NCBI RefSeq assembly: GCF_014518425.1
Contig: NZ_JACVCU010000001.1
Location: 1,364,001 to 1,428,000, forward strand
Direction: 5' to 3'
Source: Terrabacter sp. MAHUQ-38
Lineage (GTDB): Bacteria > Actinomycetota > Actinomycetes > Actinomycetales > Dermatophilaceae
DNA: 64,000 nucleotides
This document shows positions 34,633 through 43,371 of this stretch, one piece after another. The notes beneath the pieces were generated by a model, which was not told the origin of the DNA, ran no database searches, and saw only the letters and a list, made by a program, of their open reading frames with translations. Within the stretch, counting starts at the first letter, position 1. Every line of letters starts with the position of its first letter. Made by a program: the position numbers and the translations under genes.

Positions 34633-36375
34633 GTGACCGAGACCGCGGCCGCACCGGCACCCCACCGCCTCGCCCTGCTCACGGCAGCCTCGGCCGCCGT
34701 GGCCCTCGCGGCCGCCGACACCTACGTCGTCGTGCTCGCCCTGACCGACATGATGGCGGGCGTCGGCATCGGCATCGACGCGCTCCAGCGGGCGACACCG
34801 ATCATCTCCGGCTTCCTCCTCGGCTACATCGCCGTCCTGCCGCTCATCGGTCGCCTCTCCGACCTGCTCGACCGTCGCCGCATCCTGCTCGGCTGCCTCG
34901 TCGTGTTCGTCGTCGGCTCGGCGGTCACGGCGCTCGCGGTGGAGATGTCGGTCCTCGTCTCGGGCCGCGTGCTCCAGGGCATCGGCGGCGGCGGACTCGT
35001 ACCGGCGACGCTGGCGCTCGTGGCCGACCTGTGGCCGGTCGACCGTCGCGGCACGCCGCTCGGCGTCGTCGGTGCCGTGCAGGAGCTCGGCTCGGTGCTC
35101 GGGCCGGTGCTCGGCGCGATCGTGCTCGTCTGGTCGGGGTGGCGGACGATCTTCTGGCTCAACGCAGTTGCCGCACTCGTCCTGTATGCCGTCATCCACC
35201 TCCTCGGGCCACGCCGGACCGCGCGCCTGCCGGTCGACGACACCCCGCCGGCGCCGAGCGCCCGTCGACGGGCTGTCACGACGGCAGCTGCGATCCTGGC
35301 CGTGCTCGGGGCCGGCGTCACGGGACTCGCGCTCGCGGCGCCGCAGTCACTCGTCACCGACGTCACGCTGGGGGCGCCCTTCGTCCCGTTCGCCGGCGAG
35401 TCCCGGGTCATGACGCCGATCGGCGTCGTGGGCCTGGGTCTGCTCGCCCTGCTGGCCGCCGCCACGGCTGGGCGCTGGTGGGCGGTGCTGCGGCGTGCGG
35501 ACCTCTTCGGCGCGCTGCTCGTCGCGGTTGCGCTCGGCAGCCTCGTCCTGACGTTCGCGTCGTCCGATCCCGAGAAGGAGGTGGTCGGGCCGCTCGGCTA
35601 CAGCCTGTTGCCGGTCGGCGCACTTGCCCTCCTCGTGCTGGCGTGGTGGCACCGCCGCGCTGCCGACCCGCTGATCCCGCGCGGCGTCGTCGGGGCCCGT
35701 GGGCTGCGGTCCCTCCTCGTCAGCCTCCTCGTGGGCACGGCCCTCGTCGCGGTCGTCGTCGATGTGCCGCTTCTCGCCCGGCTCACCGACACCTACGACG
35801 AGACGGGCGCCGCGCTCGTCCTGGTCCGCTTCCTGCTCGCCGTCCCGGTGGGTGCGCTCGTCGGCGGGTGGTCGCTGCGGTCGCTCGGCAACGGACTCGT
35901 CTCCGGCGTCGGCCTGCTCGTCGCCGGAGGTGGTCTCCTCGTCATGTCGCGGTGGACGCTCGAGACGATCTCCGACACGGTGCCCGCGACGGTGGTCCTC
36001 GTCGTGGTCGGGCTCGGCATGGGCCTGGCCCTCGCGCCGGTCAACGACGCCGCTCTCGCCGACTCCCCGGCCGACGCGCACGGCGTCGCGAGTGCCCTCG
36101 TCGTCGTGGCCCGAATGGTCGGCATGGTCGTCGGGCTGGCCCTGCTCACCTCGATCGGTCTCAGCCGCTACTTCGAGGCGGTGCGTCGTCTGCCGGACCC
36201 GCTCGACACCGACGCGCTCATCGGCGCCGGCGTCGTCCAGGTGCAGACGGTGTTCCTCGGCGGCGGGGTCGCAGCCCTCGTCGGTGCCGCCGTCGCGTTC
36301 ACCCTCGGGACGCGTCGGCGGGCGACCACGCGCACCACGGCCGACGCGGAGGTTCCGCGCTTCGTCGGCCTCTGA
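34633..36375 (+). CDS. 14-TM MFS exporter (P55/EmrB-QacA type)
   Basis: The 580-aa protein has about 14 membrane segments and the DHA2-type motif A region GRLSDLLDRRRILLG after the second segment. It also has the motif C-like GAVQELGSVLGPVLGAIVL. An extra loop (about 240-270) precedes segment 7. The gene is 7 bases after the LprG-like lipoprotein gene, which repeats the mycobacterial lprG-p55 pair known to export triacylglycerides and drugs. A lipid-export role is therefore likely but inferred. The GTG start has TGACGTCACG upstream, without a strong ribosome site. Confidence 0.85.
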   Translation: MTETAAAPAPHRLALLTAASAAVALAAADTYVVVLALTDMMAGVGIGIDALQRATPIISGFLLGYIAVLPLIGRLSDLLDRRRILLGCLVVFVVGSAVTALAVEMSVLVSGRVLQGIGGGGLVPATLALVADLWPVDRRGTPLGVVGAVQELGSVLGPVLGAIVLVWSGWRTIFWLNAVAALVLYAVIHLLGPRRTARLPVDDTPPAPSARRRAVTTAAAILAVLGAGVTGLALAAPQSLVTDVTLGAPFVPFAGESRVMTPIGVVGLGLLALLAAATAGRWWAVLRRADLFGALLVAVALGSLVLTFASSDPEKEVVGPLGYSLLPVGALALLVLAWWHRRAADPLIPRGVVGARGLRSLLVSLLVGTALVAVVVDVPLLARLTDTYDETGAALVLVRFLLAVPVGALVGGWSLRSLGNGLVSGVGLLVAGGGLLVMSRWTLETISDTVPATVVLVVVGLGMGLALAPVNDAALADSPADAHGVASALVVVARMVGMVVGLALLTSIGLSRYFEAVRRLPDPLDTDALIGAGVVQVQTVFLGGGVAALVGAAVAFTLGTRRRATTRTTADAEVPRFVGL

Positions 36376-36420
36376 CCGTCAGGCCCGAGTCCGCGACGCC
36401 GCTGCGCCTCTCCTGCCTCG

Positions 36421-37212
36421 TCACGGCTCGACCTGGAAGACGACCGGCGCGTGGTCCGAGGCTCCCTTGCCCTTGCGCTCCTCGCGGTCGATGGCCGCGC
36501 CGACGACGCGCGACGCGAGGGCGGGGGAACACAGTGCGAAGTCGATGCGCATGCCCTGACGCTTCTGGAAGCGCAGCTGCGTGTAGTCCCAGTACGTGAA
36601 GGTGCCCGGCTCACTGGTGTGCGGCCGGACGACGTCGCTGAAGCCGGCGTCGACGACGGCCTGGAACGCCGCGCGCTCCGCGGGTGACGTGTGGGTCCTG
36701 CCCTCGTAGTAGGCGACGCTCCACACGTCGGCGTCGGTGGGGGCGATGTTCCAGTCGCCGAGGAGGGCGATCTGCGCGTCGGGGTCGGCTGCGAGCCAGC
36801 CGCGCCCGGTGGCGGCGAGCGCCTCGAGCCAGCTCAGCTTGTAGCCGAGGTGCGGGTCGCCCAGCGCACGGCCGTTGGGGATGTACACGGACCAGATGCG
36901 CACGCCGTTGCAGACGGCCCCGAGGGCGCGGGCCTCGGGCGCCACCGGCTCGCCCCAACCGGGCATGCCGTCGAAGCCGACCCGGACGTCCTCGAGACCG
37001 ACCCGCGACACGATCGCGACGCCGTTCCACTGGTTCAGGCCGTGGTGGGCCACCTCGTAGCCGAGCGCCGCGAAACGGTCGAAGGGGAACTGGTCCTCAC
37101 GTGCCTTCGTCTCCTGGATCGCGAGCACGTCGACGTCGCTGCGGCCGAGCCAGGCCTCGACGCGGTCGATGCGGGACCGGATGGAGTTGACGTTCCAGGT
37201 GGCGATGCGCAC
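36421..37212 (-). CDS. xthA: exodeoxyribonuclease III
   Basis: The 263-aa EEP-fold nuclease has WNVNSIRSR, the metal-binding Glu in AIQETKA, YIPNGRALG, LGDWNIAPTDADV and the catalytic His in GASDHAPVVF. It cuts AP sites and degrades dsDNA 3'-5' in base-excision repair. The GTG start is 8 bases after the -10 hexamer TAGGGT, so the mRNA is probably leaderless. It diverges from the SDR gene, with only about 50 bases between starts. Confidence 0.93.
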   Translation of the reverse strand: MRIATWNVNSIRSRIDRVEAWLGRSDVDVLAIQETKAREDQFPFDRFAALGYEVAHHGLNQWNGVAIVSRVGLEDVRVGFDGMPGWGEPVAPEARALGAVCNGVRIWSVYIPNGRALGDPHLGYKLSWLEALAATGRGWLAADPDAQIALLGDWNIAPTDADVWSVAYYEGRTHTSPAERAAFQAVVDAGFSDVVRPHTSEPGTFTYWDYTQLRFQKRQGMRIDFALCSPALASRVVGAAIDREERKGKGASDHAPVVFQVEP

Positions 37213-37220
37213 AGTCGGTC

Positions 37221-37226
37221 ACCCTA
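37221..37226 (-). promoter_or_regulatory. -10 TAGGGT, leaderless start of xthA
   Basis: The hexamer ends 8 bases before the GTG. Confidence 0.45.
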
Positions 37227-37251
37227 GACCGCGGCGCCGACTCCGGGTGCC

Positions 37252-37257
37252 TAGGGT
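37252..37257 (+). promoter_or_regulatory. -10 TAGGGT, leaderless start of the SDR gene
   Basis: The hexamer ends 7 bases before the ATG at 37265; it is divergent to the identical hexamer serving xthA. Confidence 0.45.
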
Positions 37258-37264
37258 GAGGCGC

Positions 37265-38041
37265 ATGAGTGCAGACCGGACGACGCGACCCACGGCCCTC
37301 GTCACTGGTGCGAGCGCCGGCATCGGCCACGAGTTCTCGCGGCAGCTTGCCGCGCGCGGTCACGACGTCGTGCTCGTCGCCCGTGACCGCGCACGTCTGG
37401 AGGCCGTCGCAGCGGAGCTGCAGAGCAGGTATGCCGTCTCCGCCGAGGTGCTCGCCGCCGACCTCTCGGACCGGTCGGCCCTGCAGCTCGTGGCCGACCG
37501 CGTCGCTGACCCGGAGCGCCCCGTCGACGTCCTCGTCAACAATGCCGGCTACGGCCAGCGGCGCAGCTTCCTGCGCAACGACCTCGCCGATGAAGAGGCC
37601 GCGTTCGACGTGCTGACCCGGGCCGTGCTCGTCCTCTCGCACGTGGCCGGGGTCGCGATGCGCGAGCGCGGAAGGGGCGCCATCATCAACGTCTCGTCGG
37701 TCGCCGGCTTCATCGCCTCCGGCAGCTACTCCGCCGCGAAGGCGTGGGTGACGACGTTCAGCGAGGGCCTCGCGAGCGAGCTCGCCGGGTCGGGTGTCAC
37801 CGTCACGGCTCTCTGCCCGGGTTTCACGAACACGGAGTTCCAGGAGCGGGCGGGCATCAGCAAGCCTGGCCCCGGCTTCATGTGGCTCGACCCCACGAGG
37901 CTCGTCTCGGACTGCCTGGACGACGTCGGCAAGGGCCGGGTGGTGTCGGTGCCGGGCATGCAGTACAAGGCGATCGTGGGGCTGCTCCGGGTGGTGCCGC
38001 GCTCGGTCGTCCGGCGTCGCGCCCGTCTCGTCCGCCGCTGA
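37265..38041 (+). CDS. short-chain dehydrogenase/reductase
   Basis: The 258-aa SDR has the NADP-type loop TGASAGIGHEFSRQL with VARD after strand 2. It also has NNAGYG, the catalytic Ser in VSSVAGF and YSAAKAW (Tyr and Lys). This is a classical SDR of the YqjQ/DltE-like 'SDR family NAD(P)-dependent' group, acting on an unknown carbonyl. The C-terminus is Arg-rich and amphipathic and may touch the membrane. It is followed by pyrE after 41 bases with a separate -10 hexamer. Confidence 0.87.
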   Translation: MSADRTTRPTALVTGASAGIGHEFSRQLAARGHDVVLVARDRARLEAVAAELQSRYAVSAEVLAADLSDRSALQLVADRVADPERPVDVLVNNAGYGQRRSFLRNDLADEEAAFDVLTRAVLVLSHVAGVAMRERGRGAIINVSSVAGFIASGSYSAAKAWVTTFSEGLASELAGSGVTVTALCPGFTNTEFQERAGISKPGPGFMWLDPTRLVSDCLDDVGKGRVVSVPGMQYKAIVGLLRVVPRSVVRRRARLVRR

Positions 38042-38068
38042 CCGCGGGGGCCGGTGCCCGAGGCGCTC

Positions 38069-38074
38069 TACGAT
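38069..38074 (+). promoter_or_regulatory. -10 TACGAT, leaderless start of pyrE
   Basis: TACGAT ends 8 bases before the GTG at 38083. Confidence 0.45.
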
Positions 38075-38082
38075 GGAGCCTC

Positions 38083-38643
38083 GTGACCGCTACTGACATC
38101 GCCGCCGCCCGTGCCCGCCTGCTCGAGATCATCAAGGAGAGGGCGATCGTGCACGGTCGCGTGACCCTGAGCTCCGGCAAGGAGGCCGACTACTACGTCG
38201 ACCTGCGCCGCATCTCCCTCGACGGTGAGGCCGCGCCGCTCGTCGGGGTCGTCATGCGCGACCTGACCAAGGACCTGGAGTATGCCGCCGTCGGTGGCCT
38301 CACGCTCGGCGCCGACCCGGTCGCGACCTCCATGCTGCACGCGGCCGCGGCCGCCGGTGAGCGCCTCGACGCCTTCGTCGTGCGCAAGGCCGGCAAGGCG
38401 CACGGGCTACAGCAGCGCATCGAGGGCCCGTCGATCGCCGGCCGCCAGGTCCTCGTCGTGGAGGACACGACGACGACCGGCGCCTCCCCGCTCGAGGCCG
38501 TCCACGCCGTGCGCGAGGACGGGGCCACGCCCGTCGCCGTCGCGACGATCGCCGATCGCGCCACCGGGGCCGGCGAGAAGATCGCCGCCGAGGGCGTCGA
38601 GTACCGCTACGTCTACTCGCTCGAGGAGCTCGGGCTCGCCTGA
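38083..38643 (+). CDS. pyrE: orotate phosphoribosyltransferase
   Basis: The 186-aa PRTase makes orotidine 5'-phosphate from orotate and PRPP. It has GRVTLSSGKEADYYVDLRR near the N-terminus, GGLTLGADPVATSML, and the PRPP loop VLVVEDTTTTGASPLEAV. The two acidic residues (ED) are in place. No other pyrimidine gene is nearby, so it is unlinked from the pyr operon, as in many actinobacteria. Its end overlaps the end of the opposite-strand gene by 31 bases. Confidence 0.95.
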   Translation: MTATDIAAARARLLEIIKERAIVHGRVTLSSGKEADYYVDLRRISLDGEAAPLVGVVMRDLTKDLEYAAVGGLTLGADPVATSMLHAAAAAGERLDAFVVRKAGKAHGLQQRIEGPSIAGRQVLVVEDTTTTGASPLEAVHAVREDGATPVAVATIADRATGAGEKIAAEGVEYRYVYSLEELGLA

Positions 38644-39278
38644 GCACCCGCAGCGAGGCGTCCGACGGGCGCGTCGAAGCCGCGGCGCAGGGCCTCGACC
38701 GACGACGGCGGTGTGATCACGGTCGCCGTGCCGCGCGTCGGCGTCGGCAGGGGCGACACGGCATACGTGTTGTCGGGACGCCACGGCAGAAGGCCGTCGG
38801 GGGTCACGACGGCAGGCCCGGTGTCGAGCAGCACGTACGTGCCGTCCGGGAGGCCGCCCCACGCGTACGCGTGCAGCCGGCGGGTGCGCCGGGCCGGGTC
38901 CCAGCGCTCCTCGTGCAGGCACCGGTCGAGCCCGGGCGCCGACAGGTGGTCGACGCCGTGGGCCGCCGCGACGAGGTCACGGAAGCGGGTGAAGTCCGCA
39001 CGCCGGCACTCGGCGCAGGGGCGGTGGCCGGCCGCGAGCGCGACCGGCTCGTCGAGGAAGAAGAGCGGTGTGTAGTGGCCGGCGTCCCACTGTGCGGCGC
39101 GGCGGCCACGGAACTCGAGTACGCACGTGATCCACGCGCGGCCGACGTGGTGCCGGCGCACGTCGCGCGTGCCGTCACCGTCGTGCAGGCGGCCGCGGTT
39201 GCCCATGAGCTCACCGCGGCCGGTCGCCGCGACCACGTCGCCGAGGGGGCTCACGCGGTTGCGGGCGGGGCTGCTCAC
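38613..39278 (-). CDS. conserved protein of unknown function with GHRPCAECRR motif
   Basis: The 221-aa protein is not assigned by me to a named family. It has the recurrent blocks GELMGNRGRLHD, RAWITCVLEFRGRR, HYTPLFFLDEPVALAAGHRPCAECRRADF and LHAYAWGGLPDGTYVLLDTGPAVVT. The CxxC pair with adjacent His and Arg suggests a structural zinc or a nucleic-acid contact. The Ser-rich C-terminus overlaps the pyrE end on the other strand by 31 bases. The GTG start overlaps the DUF1905 stop (GTGA), so the two are probably one operon. Confidence 0.65.
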   Translation of the reverse strand: MSSPARNRVSPLGDVVAATGRGELMGNRGRLHDGDGTRDVRRHHVGRAWITCVLEFRGRRAAQWDAGHYTPLFFLDEPVALAAGHRPCAECRRADFTRFRDLVAAAHGVDHLSAPGLDRCLHEERWDPARRTRRLHAYAWGGLPDGTYVLLDTGPAVVTPDGLLPWRPDNTYAVSPLPTPTRGTATVITPPSSVEALRRGFDAPVGRLAAGAQASPSSSSE

Positions 39279-39568
39279 TCGAGCAGCTCGAGGGCGAACT
39301 CGGCGGGGTCGCCCTCGTCGAGGCCCTCGGCCCGGCGGACCGCCTTCTTGACCGGAAGCACGTAGGCGCCGCGCGTCGAGTCGGGGAAGACGGACGTCAT
39401 CCAGGTCGTCGCGCCGACGGTGGCTCGCACCCGGACCGAGCCGAAGCCGCGCGGTGGGCGCGGGACCTCCCGGATGCGCGCCGACGCGTCCGGGTCGACG
39501 GTCACGAAGAACCAGCCGGACTGCGCCTCCCACCGCCAGAGATCGGCCGTGAACCGCAGAGTCCTCAT
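39275..39568 (-). CDS. DUF1905 family protein
   Basis: The 97-aa protein is a single DUF1905 domain: RFTADLWRWEAQSGWFFVTV, FGSVRVRATVGATTWMTSVFP, YVLPVKKAVRRAEGLDEGD. The fold is a small beta-barrel with no known activity. It is the first gene of a pair with the GHRPCAECRR protein. The ATG is 6 bases after TAGCGT. Confidence 0.85.
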   Translation of the reverse strand: MRTLRFTADLWRWEAQSGWFFVTVDPDASARIREVPRPPRGFGSVRVRATVGATTWMTSVFPDSTRGAYVLPVKKAVRRAEGLDEGDPAEFALELLE

Positions 39569-39574
39569 ACCGTC

Positions 39575-39580
39575 ACGCTA
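39575..39580 (-). promoter_or_regulatory. -10 TAGCGT, leaderless start of the DUF1905 gene
   Basis: TAGCGT ends 6 bases before the ATG at 39568. Confidence 0.45.
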
Positions 39581-39646
39581 CGACGGTGCACCGACGGTGC
39601 AGCACTAGGATCGGCACACTGACCGCCCTGATCTCGGGAGAACCCC

Positions 39647-40378
39647 ATGCTCATCGTCTGGATCCTGCTCGGCCTCGTCGTGCTCCTCGCCGTCGTGGGC
39701 GTCGTCATGTACAACGGGCTCATCGGCCTGCGCAACAAGGTCGAGGAGGGCTGGCGCCAGATCGACGTCGAGCTGAAGCGACGCCACGACCTCATCCCCA
39801 ACCTCGTCGAGACGGTCAAGGGGTACGCCGCCCACGAGCGCGGCACGCTCGAGGAGGTCATGCAGGCCCGGTCCGCCGCGATGTCCGGCGCGGCCACGCC
39901 CGCCGCCGCCGCGCAGGCCGAGGGCCAGCTGAGCCAGGCACTCGGTCGTCTCCTTGCCGTCGCCGAGGCGTACCCCGACCTCAAGGCCAACCAGAACTTC
40001 CTCGCCCTGCAGTCCGAGCTGACGAGCACCGAGGACCGCATCGCGAGCTCGCGCCGCTACTACAACGCGCTCGTGCGCGACCTCAACACCAAGGTCGAGA
40101 GCGTGCCGTCGAACATCGTCGCCAACATCGCCGGCGTGAAGCGCGCCGAGTACTTCGAGACCCCGGCGACCGAGGCCATCGTGCCCAGCGTCTCGTTCGG
40201 CGGGCAGGGCGTCGGCGGCGCGACCCCGCCGCCCGGCGTCTCCGCGTCGACGCAGCCCGGCGCCCTCGGAGGTCCCTCGACCCAGCCCGGAGCCGCGCCG
40301 GGCGCACTACCGCAGGCCCAGGCGCCCGGCGGCGCCCAGCCAGATCCGACGACCGACTCGGGCACCCCCCAGGCCTGA
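39647..40378 (+). CDS. LemA family membrane protein
   Basis: The 243-aa protein has one N-terminal membrane segment (LIVWILLGLVVLLAVVGVVMY). The LemA helical bundle follows: NKVEEGWRQIDVELKRRHDLIPNLVETVKGYA, RSAAMS and PDLKANQNFLALQSELTSTEDRIA. A Gly/Pro/Gln/Ala-rich, disordered tail (about 185-243) is added. LemA proteins have no agreed function. The beta-propeller gene starts 22 bases downstream. Confidence 0.9.
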   Translation: MLIVWILLGLVVLLAVVGVVMYNGLIGLRNKVEEGWRQIDVELKRRHDLIPNLVETVKGYAAHERGTLEEVMQARSAAMSGAATPAAAAQAEGQLSQALGRLLAVAEAYPDLKANQNFLALQSELTSTEDRIASSRRYYNALVRDLNTKVESVPSNIVANIAGVKRAEYFETPATEAIVPSVSFGGQGVGGATPPPGVSASTQPGALGGPSTQPGAAPGALPQAQAPGGAQPDPTTDSGTPQA

Positions 40379-40400
40379 CCCGTCCGAGCAGGGGACAGTC

Positions 40401-41468
40401 ATGGCGAAGCGCTTCTCCGTTCCCGGTCGCGACGAGATCGCGAGCCGCCTTCCCCTCGAGCGGATCCCGGTCCTCGGTCCGCTGGTCCCGCACCTCCCGC
40501 ACCTGCCGGGCAAGATCCCGATCAAGGTCCCGATCAAGCTGCCGCCGTGGCTGTTCCGTGACATCGCGTACTTCTCCTACGCCGTCCCTGACCCCGGGCC
40601 GGTCGACGGGGAGACCACGAGCCAGGAGGACATCTTCCGGGTCTCTGCGTGGTCTGGTCTGGTCCGCCGGGTCACCGACGACCGTTCGTCGCCGGCGTTC
40701 AAGAGCGACCGTGACCCGGCGTGGTCGCCGTCGCGCGGATCGCTGGCGATCCACACCGCGAGCGACGCGGACCCCGACTCGCACCTCGCCGTCATCGACG
40801 CGGCCACCGGGGCCGTGACGCACACCCTCGGCCCGGGCCACAGCCCGGAGTGGCTCGACGCCTCGACCCTGCTCTACCTCGGCATCGTCGACGGCGGCAC
40901 CGACGACGCCCGCACCGACGTCTTCTGCGTCGACATCGCCACGAGTGCCGTCACCCGCATCACCGACGTGGGAACCGGAGGAGACATCGGCACGCTGTCG
41001 TGGCACCCGACCGCGGGCCTGGCGATGGGCGTCGTCGAGCTCTCACCGACCGAGCGCTCGTCGGTCGCCGTCGTGCCGGCCGCCGCCGTCGGGGCCGTGC
41101 GGGCCGGTGGAGCGCCCGTCGCCCGGTCGGCGTTCACGTACGTCACCCCGGCCGCGACGCGCGCCTCGGCGCCCTCGTGGTCGCCCACCGCCGACCGCAT
41201 CGCCCTCTCGACGTGGGCCGACGGATCGGCTTCGCGCGTCGGGATCCTCACCGTCGCCACCGGTGTGATCACGCCCGTGCCGGGCCCGACGCCGGCCACG
41301 CTGACCGACTTCGGTGCGGTGTTCTCGCGCGACGGCGGGATGCTCGCGTTCACGCGTGGCGACGAGGACGCGTGGAGCGAGATCTGGCTCTACACCATCG
41401 CGTCGGGACACCTGCGCCAGCTCACCGACGACGGGCAGACACGGTTCAAGGGCGGCCTCGACTGGTGA
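40401..41468 (+). CDS. TolB-like beta-propeller protein
   Basis: The 355-aa protein has repeating WD40/PD40-like blades: DPAWSPSRGSLAIHT, SPEWLDASTLLYLG, TLSWHPTAGLAMG, APSWSPTADRIALSTW and GAVFSRDGGMLAFTRG, each followed by a turn. The N-terminus is Pro/Ile/Lys-rich and has no signal peptide. It is likely a protein-interaction scaffold; no enzymatic residues are seen. It forms a unit with the LemA gene and converges with the next gene within 5 bases. Confidence 0.75.
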   Translation: MAKRFSVPGRDEIASRLPLERIPVLGPLVPHLPHLPGKIPIKVPIKLPPWLFRDIAYFSYAVPDPGPVDGETTSQEDIFRVSAWSGLVRRVTDDRSSPAFKSDRDPAWSPSRGSLAIHTASDADPDSHLAVIDAATGAVTHTLGPGHSPEWLDASTLLYLGIVDGGTDDARTDVFCVDIATSAVTRITDVGTGGDIGTLSWHPTAGLAMGVVELSPTERSSVAVVPAAAVGAVRAGGAPVARSAFTYVTPAATRASAPSWSPTADRIALSTWADGSASRVGILTVATGVITPVPGPTPATLTDFGAVFSRDGGMLAFTRGDEDAWSEIWLYTIASGHLRQLTDDGQTRFKGGLDW

Positions 41469-41472
41469 GCCC

Positions 41473-42420
41473 TCACCCCTTGACGTAGGAGAACTTCTCG
41501 CAGACCAGACCGTCACGCAGGCGCATGACGTCGACACCGCGTACGTGCCCCGGCGACTCGCCGCCCCAGTCGAAGCGCCACCGCAGGACGGCACGGTCAC
41601 CCGTGACGAAGGACTCCTCCTCGCTGAACCGCGGGTCCGGCGTCTGACCGAAGAGCTGCTCCCACACGGCCCGTACGGCTGCGGCGCCCTCGTGGCGCTC
41701 GCCGTCGGGTGCCGGTCCGGTCGACTCGAAGACGCAGTCCTCGGTCATGCAGGCCATGATGGCGTCGACGTCGCCGCGCCCGAACGCGGCGTTGAAGCCG
41801 GCGAAGCCCGCGTGCGCCGGTCCCCATGCCGCGTCGCGCCCGAAGCGTGCGAGCAGGTCGTCCTGCGGGTCGCCGGTCAGGCGTGTCCGCGCAGCGATCG
41901 CACCACCCGAGCGGTACGCCTCCTCCGTCGCGTCGAACCACGCGCCCACCTCGGTGAGCAGCTCGGCATCCAGCGCGCGCTCGCGGCCGGTCGCGACGGC
42001 GAGGTCCCACCCGTGGACCAGGTGGTCGGCCATCAGCTGGCGCACGTACTCGTCCATCGACTCCTCGCCGTAGGACAGCTGCACCGTGCCGTGCGACGGC
42101 AGGGCGCGCTCGACGGTGGCCAGCGCCTCGGCGGCAGCCGACGAGGCCGCGCTGCGCGGGTGCTCGCCGAGCAGGTCGCCGTCGAGACGGTCACCGACCT
42201 CGGCGATGGTCCGACCGTCCATGAGCGGCGACGTCCAGAGGTCCTCGCCGACGACATGGTTGACCAGGTCGCGCACGCTCCACTCGGTGCACGGGGTGGG
42301 CAGCCCCCACTGCTCGTCGGTGACGGCCGCAACCTGGGCCATCCACCACTCCACGCTGCGCCGGTAGAGCGCGGCGAGGTCGGTCGCACCGGTCCGCGGG
42401 TGCGCGAGCGTCGTGTCCAT
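41473..42420 (-). CDS. TIGR03086/DinB-type thiol-transferase domain fused to a SnoaL-like domain
   Basis: The 315-aa protein joins two domains. The first (about 1-190) is the actinobacterial mycothiol-dependent-type fold, with LPTPCTEWSVRDLVNHVVGEDLW and MADHLVHGWDLAVATG carrying the metal-binding His residues. The second (about 195-315) is SnoaL/NTF2-like: GFNAAFGRGDVDAIMACMTEDCVFES. The first is related to maleylpyruvate isomerase; the second binds small ligands or acts as an isomerase. The ATG at 42420 has GGGAG 6 bases upstream and is preferred to the one 12 bases earlier. Confidence 0.8.
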   Translation of the reverse strand: MDTTLAHPRTGATDLAALYRRSVEWWMAQVAAVTDEQWGLPTPCTEWSVRDLVNHVVGEDLWTSPLMDGRTIAEVGDRLDGDLLGEHPRSAASSAAAEALATVERALPSHGTVQLSYGEESMDEYVRQLMADHLVHGWDLAVATGRERALDAELLTEVGAWFDATEEAYRSGGAIAARTRLTGDPQDDLLARFGRDAAWGPAHAGFAGFNAAFGRGDVDAIMACMTEDCVFESTGPAPDGERHEGAAAVRAVWEQLFGQTPDPRFSEEESFVTGDRAVLRWRFDWGGESPGHVRGVDVMRLRDGLVCEKFSYVKG

Positions 42421-42503
42421 GGCGTCTCCCATCGTCGGTGACCACCAGTGTGCTCCGGTGCAGCGGCGGCGTCAGGGCATCGCGCGAGACAGTCGCCGGG
42501 CGG

Positions 42504-43223
42504 TCAGGGCGTGCGGTCGCCGTCCGTCGAACGGTCGGCGAGATCGCCCGCGGCCTCGCCCACCTCGGCCGCGATGGCCCTCGCCTCGCGGCGGTGCTTG
42601 AGGTACTCGTAGACCATCGGCAGCACCGACACGGCGACGATGAGCACGATGGCGATCTCGAGCTTGTCGGCGAGGCCCGGGAACGACTTGCCGAGGAAGT
42701 AGCCGACGAGCGTCAGGCCGGCTGCCCACAGGACGGCGCCCACGGCGCTCCACGTGAAGAAGCGCCGCCGGTCCATGCGGCTCACACCGGCGACGACGGT
42801 GATGAAGGTGCGCACGATCGGCACGAAGCGGCCGATGACGAGCGCCTTGTTGCCGTGCTTGTCGAAGAACGCGGTCGTCTGGTCGAAGTACCTCTTCTTG
42901 AGCACCCGCCCGTCGCGTTCGTAGAGCGGTGTCCCGATGGCGCGGCCGATCTCGTAGCCGACGACGTTGCCGAGGAAGGCCGCGGCGCACAGGGCGATGA
43001 TCGCGACGCCGAGGTTGACGTGCACCTGGCCGGTGGCGATGAACAGTCCCACGGCGAAGAGCAGCGAGTCACCCGGCAGGATCGGGAAGAGCAGCCCGCA
43101 CTCGATGAAGACGATGCAGAGGGCGATCCAGAAGAATGCCCCGCCGTACTGCTGGAGGAGGTACTCCGGGTCCATCCACTTGGGGCCCAGGGCCGGAGCG
43201 ACAGCGGCTGCGAGTGCGTGCAT
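42504..43223 (-). CDS. DedA family membrane protein
   Basis: The 239-aa integral membrane protein has the DedA signature: FIECGLLFPILPGDSLLF, NVVGYEIGRAIG and the conserved helical region RFVPIVRTFITVVAGVSRMDRRRF. Five membrane segments are likely. DedA proteins flip or transport phospholipids and help maintain the proton gradient. The C-terminal 40 residues are charged and cytoplasmic. The ATG is 7 bases after TACCCT (leaderless). It diverges from the ABC importer genes. Confidence 0.92.
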   Translation of the reverse strand: MHALAAAVAPALGPKWMDPEYLLQQYGGAFFWIALCIVFIECGLLFPILPGDSLLFAVGLFIATGQVHVNLGVAIIALCAAAFLGNVVGYEIGRAIGTPLYERDGRVLKKRYFDQTTAFFDKHGNKALVIGRFVPIVRTFITVVAGVSRMDRRRFFTWSAVGAVLWAAGLTLVGYFLGKSFPGLADKLEIAIVLIVAVSVLPMVYEYLKHRREARAIAAEVGEAAGDLADRSTDGDRTP

Positions 43224-43230
43224 GCGTCAC

Positions 43231-43236
43231 AGGGTA
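43231..43236 (-). promoter_or_regulatory. -10 TACCCT, leaderless start of the DedA gene
   Basis: TACCCT ends 7 bases before the ATG at 43223. Confidence 0.45.
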
Positions 43237-43371
43237 TGCCGTGTGGCCGCGGCCACCTGGGTCCCCGCTGTCCACGCCGTGTGGGTCTCGGACCGGTCTC
43301 GAAGCCGTATCGATGACGTGTCGTCCCTTCCGCCCGTGCGCGGGGCCGGATCACGATGGGCTTGGGAGCGA

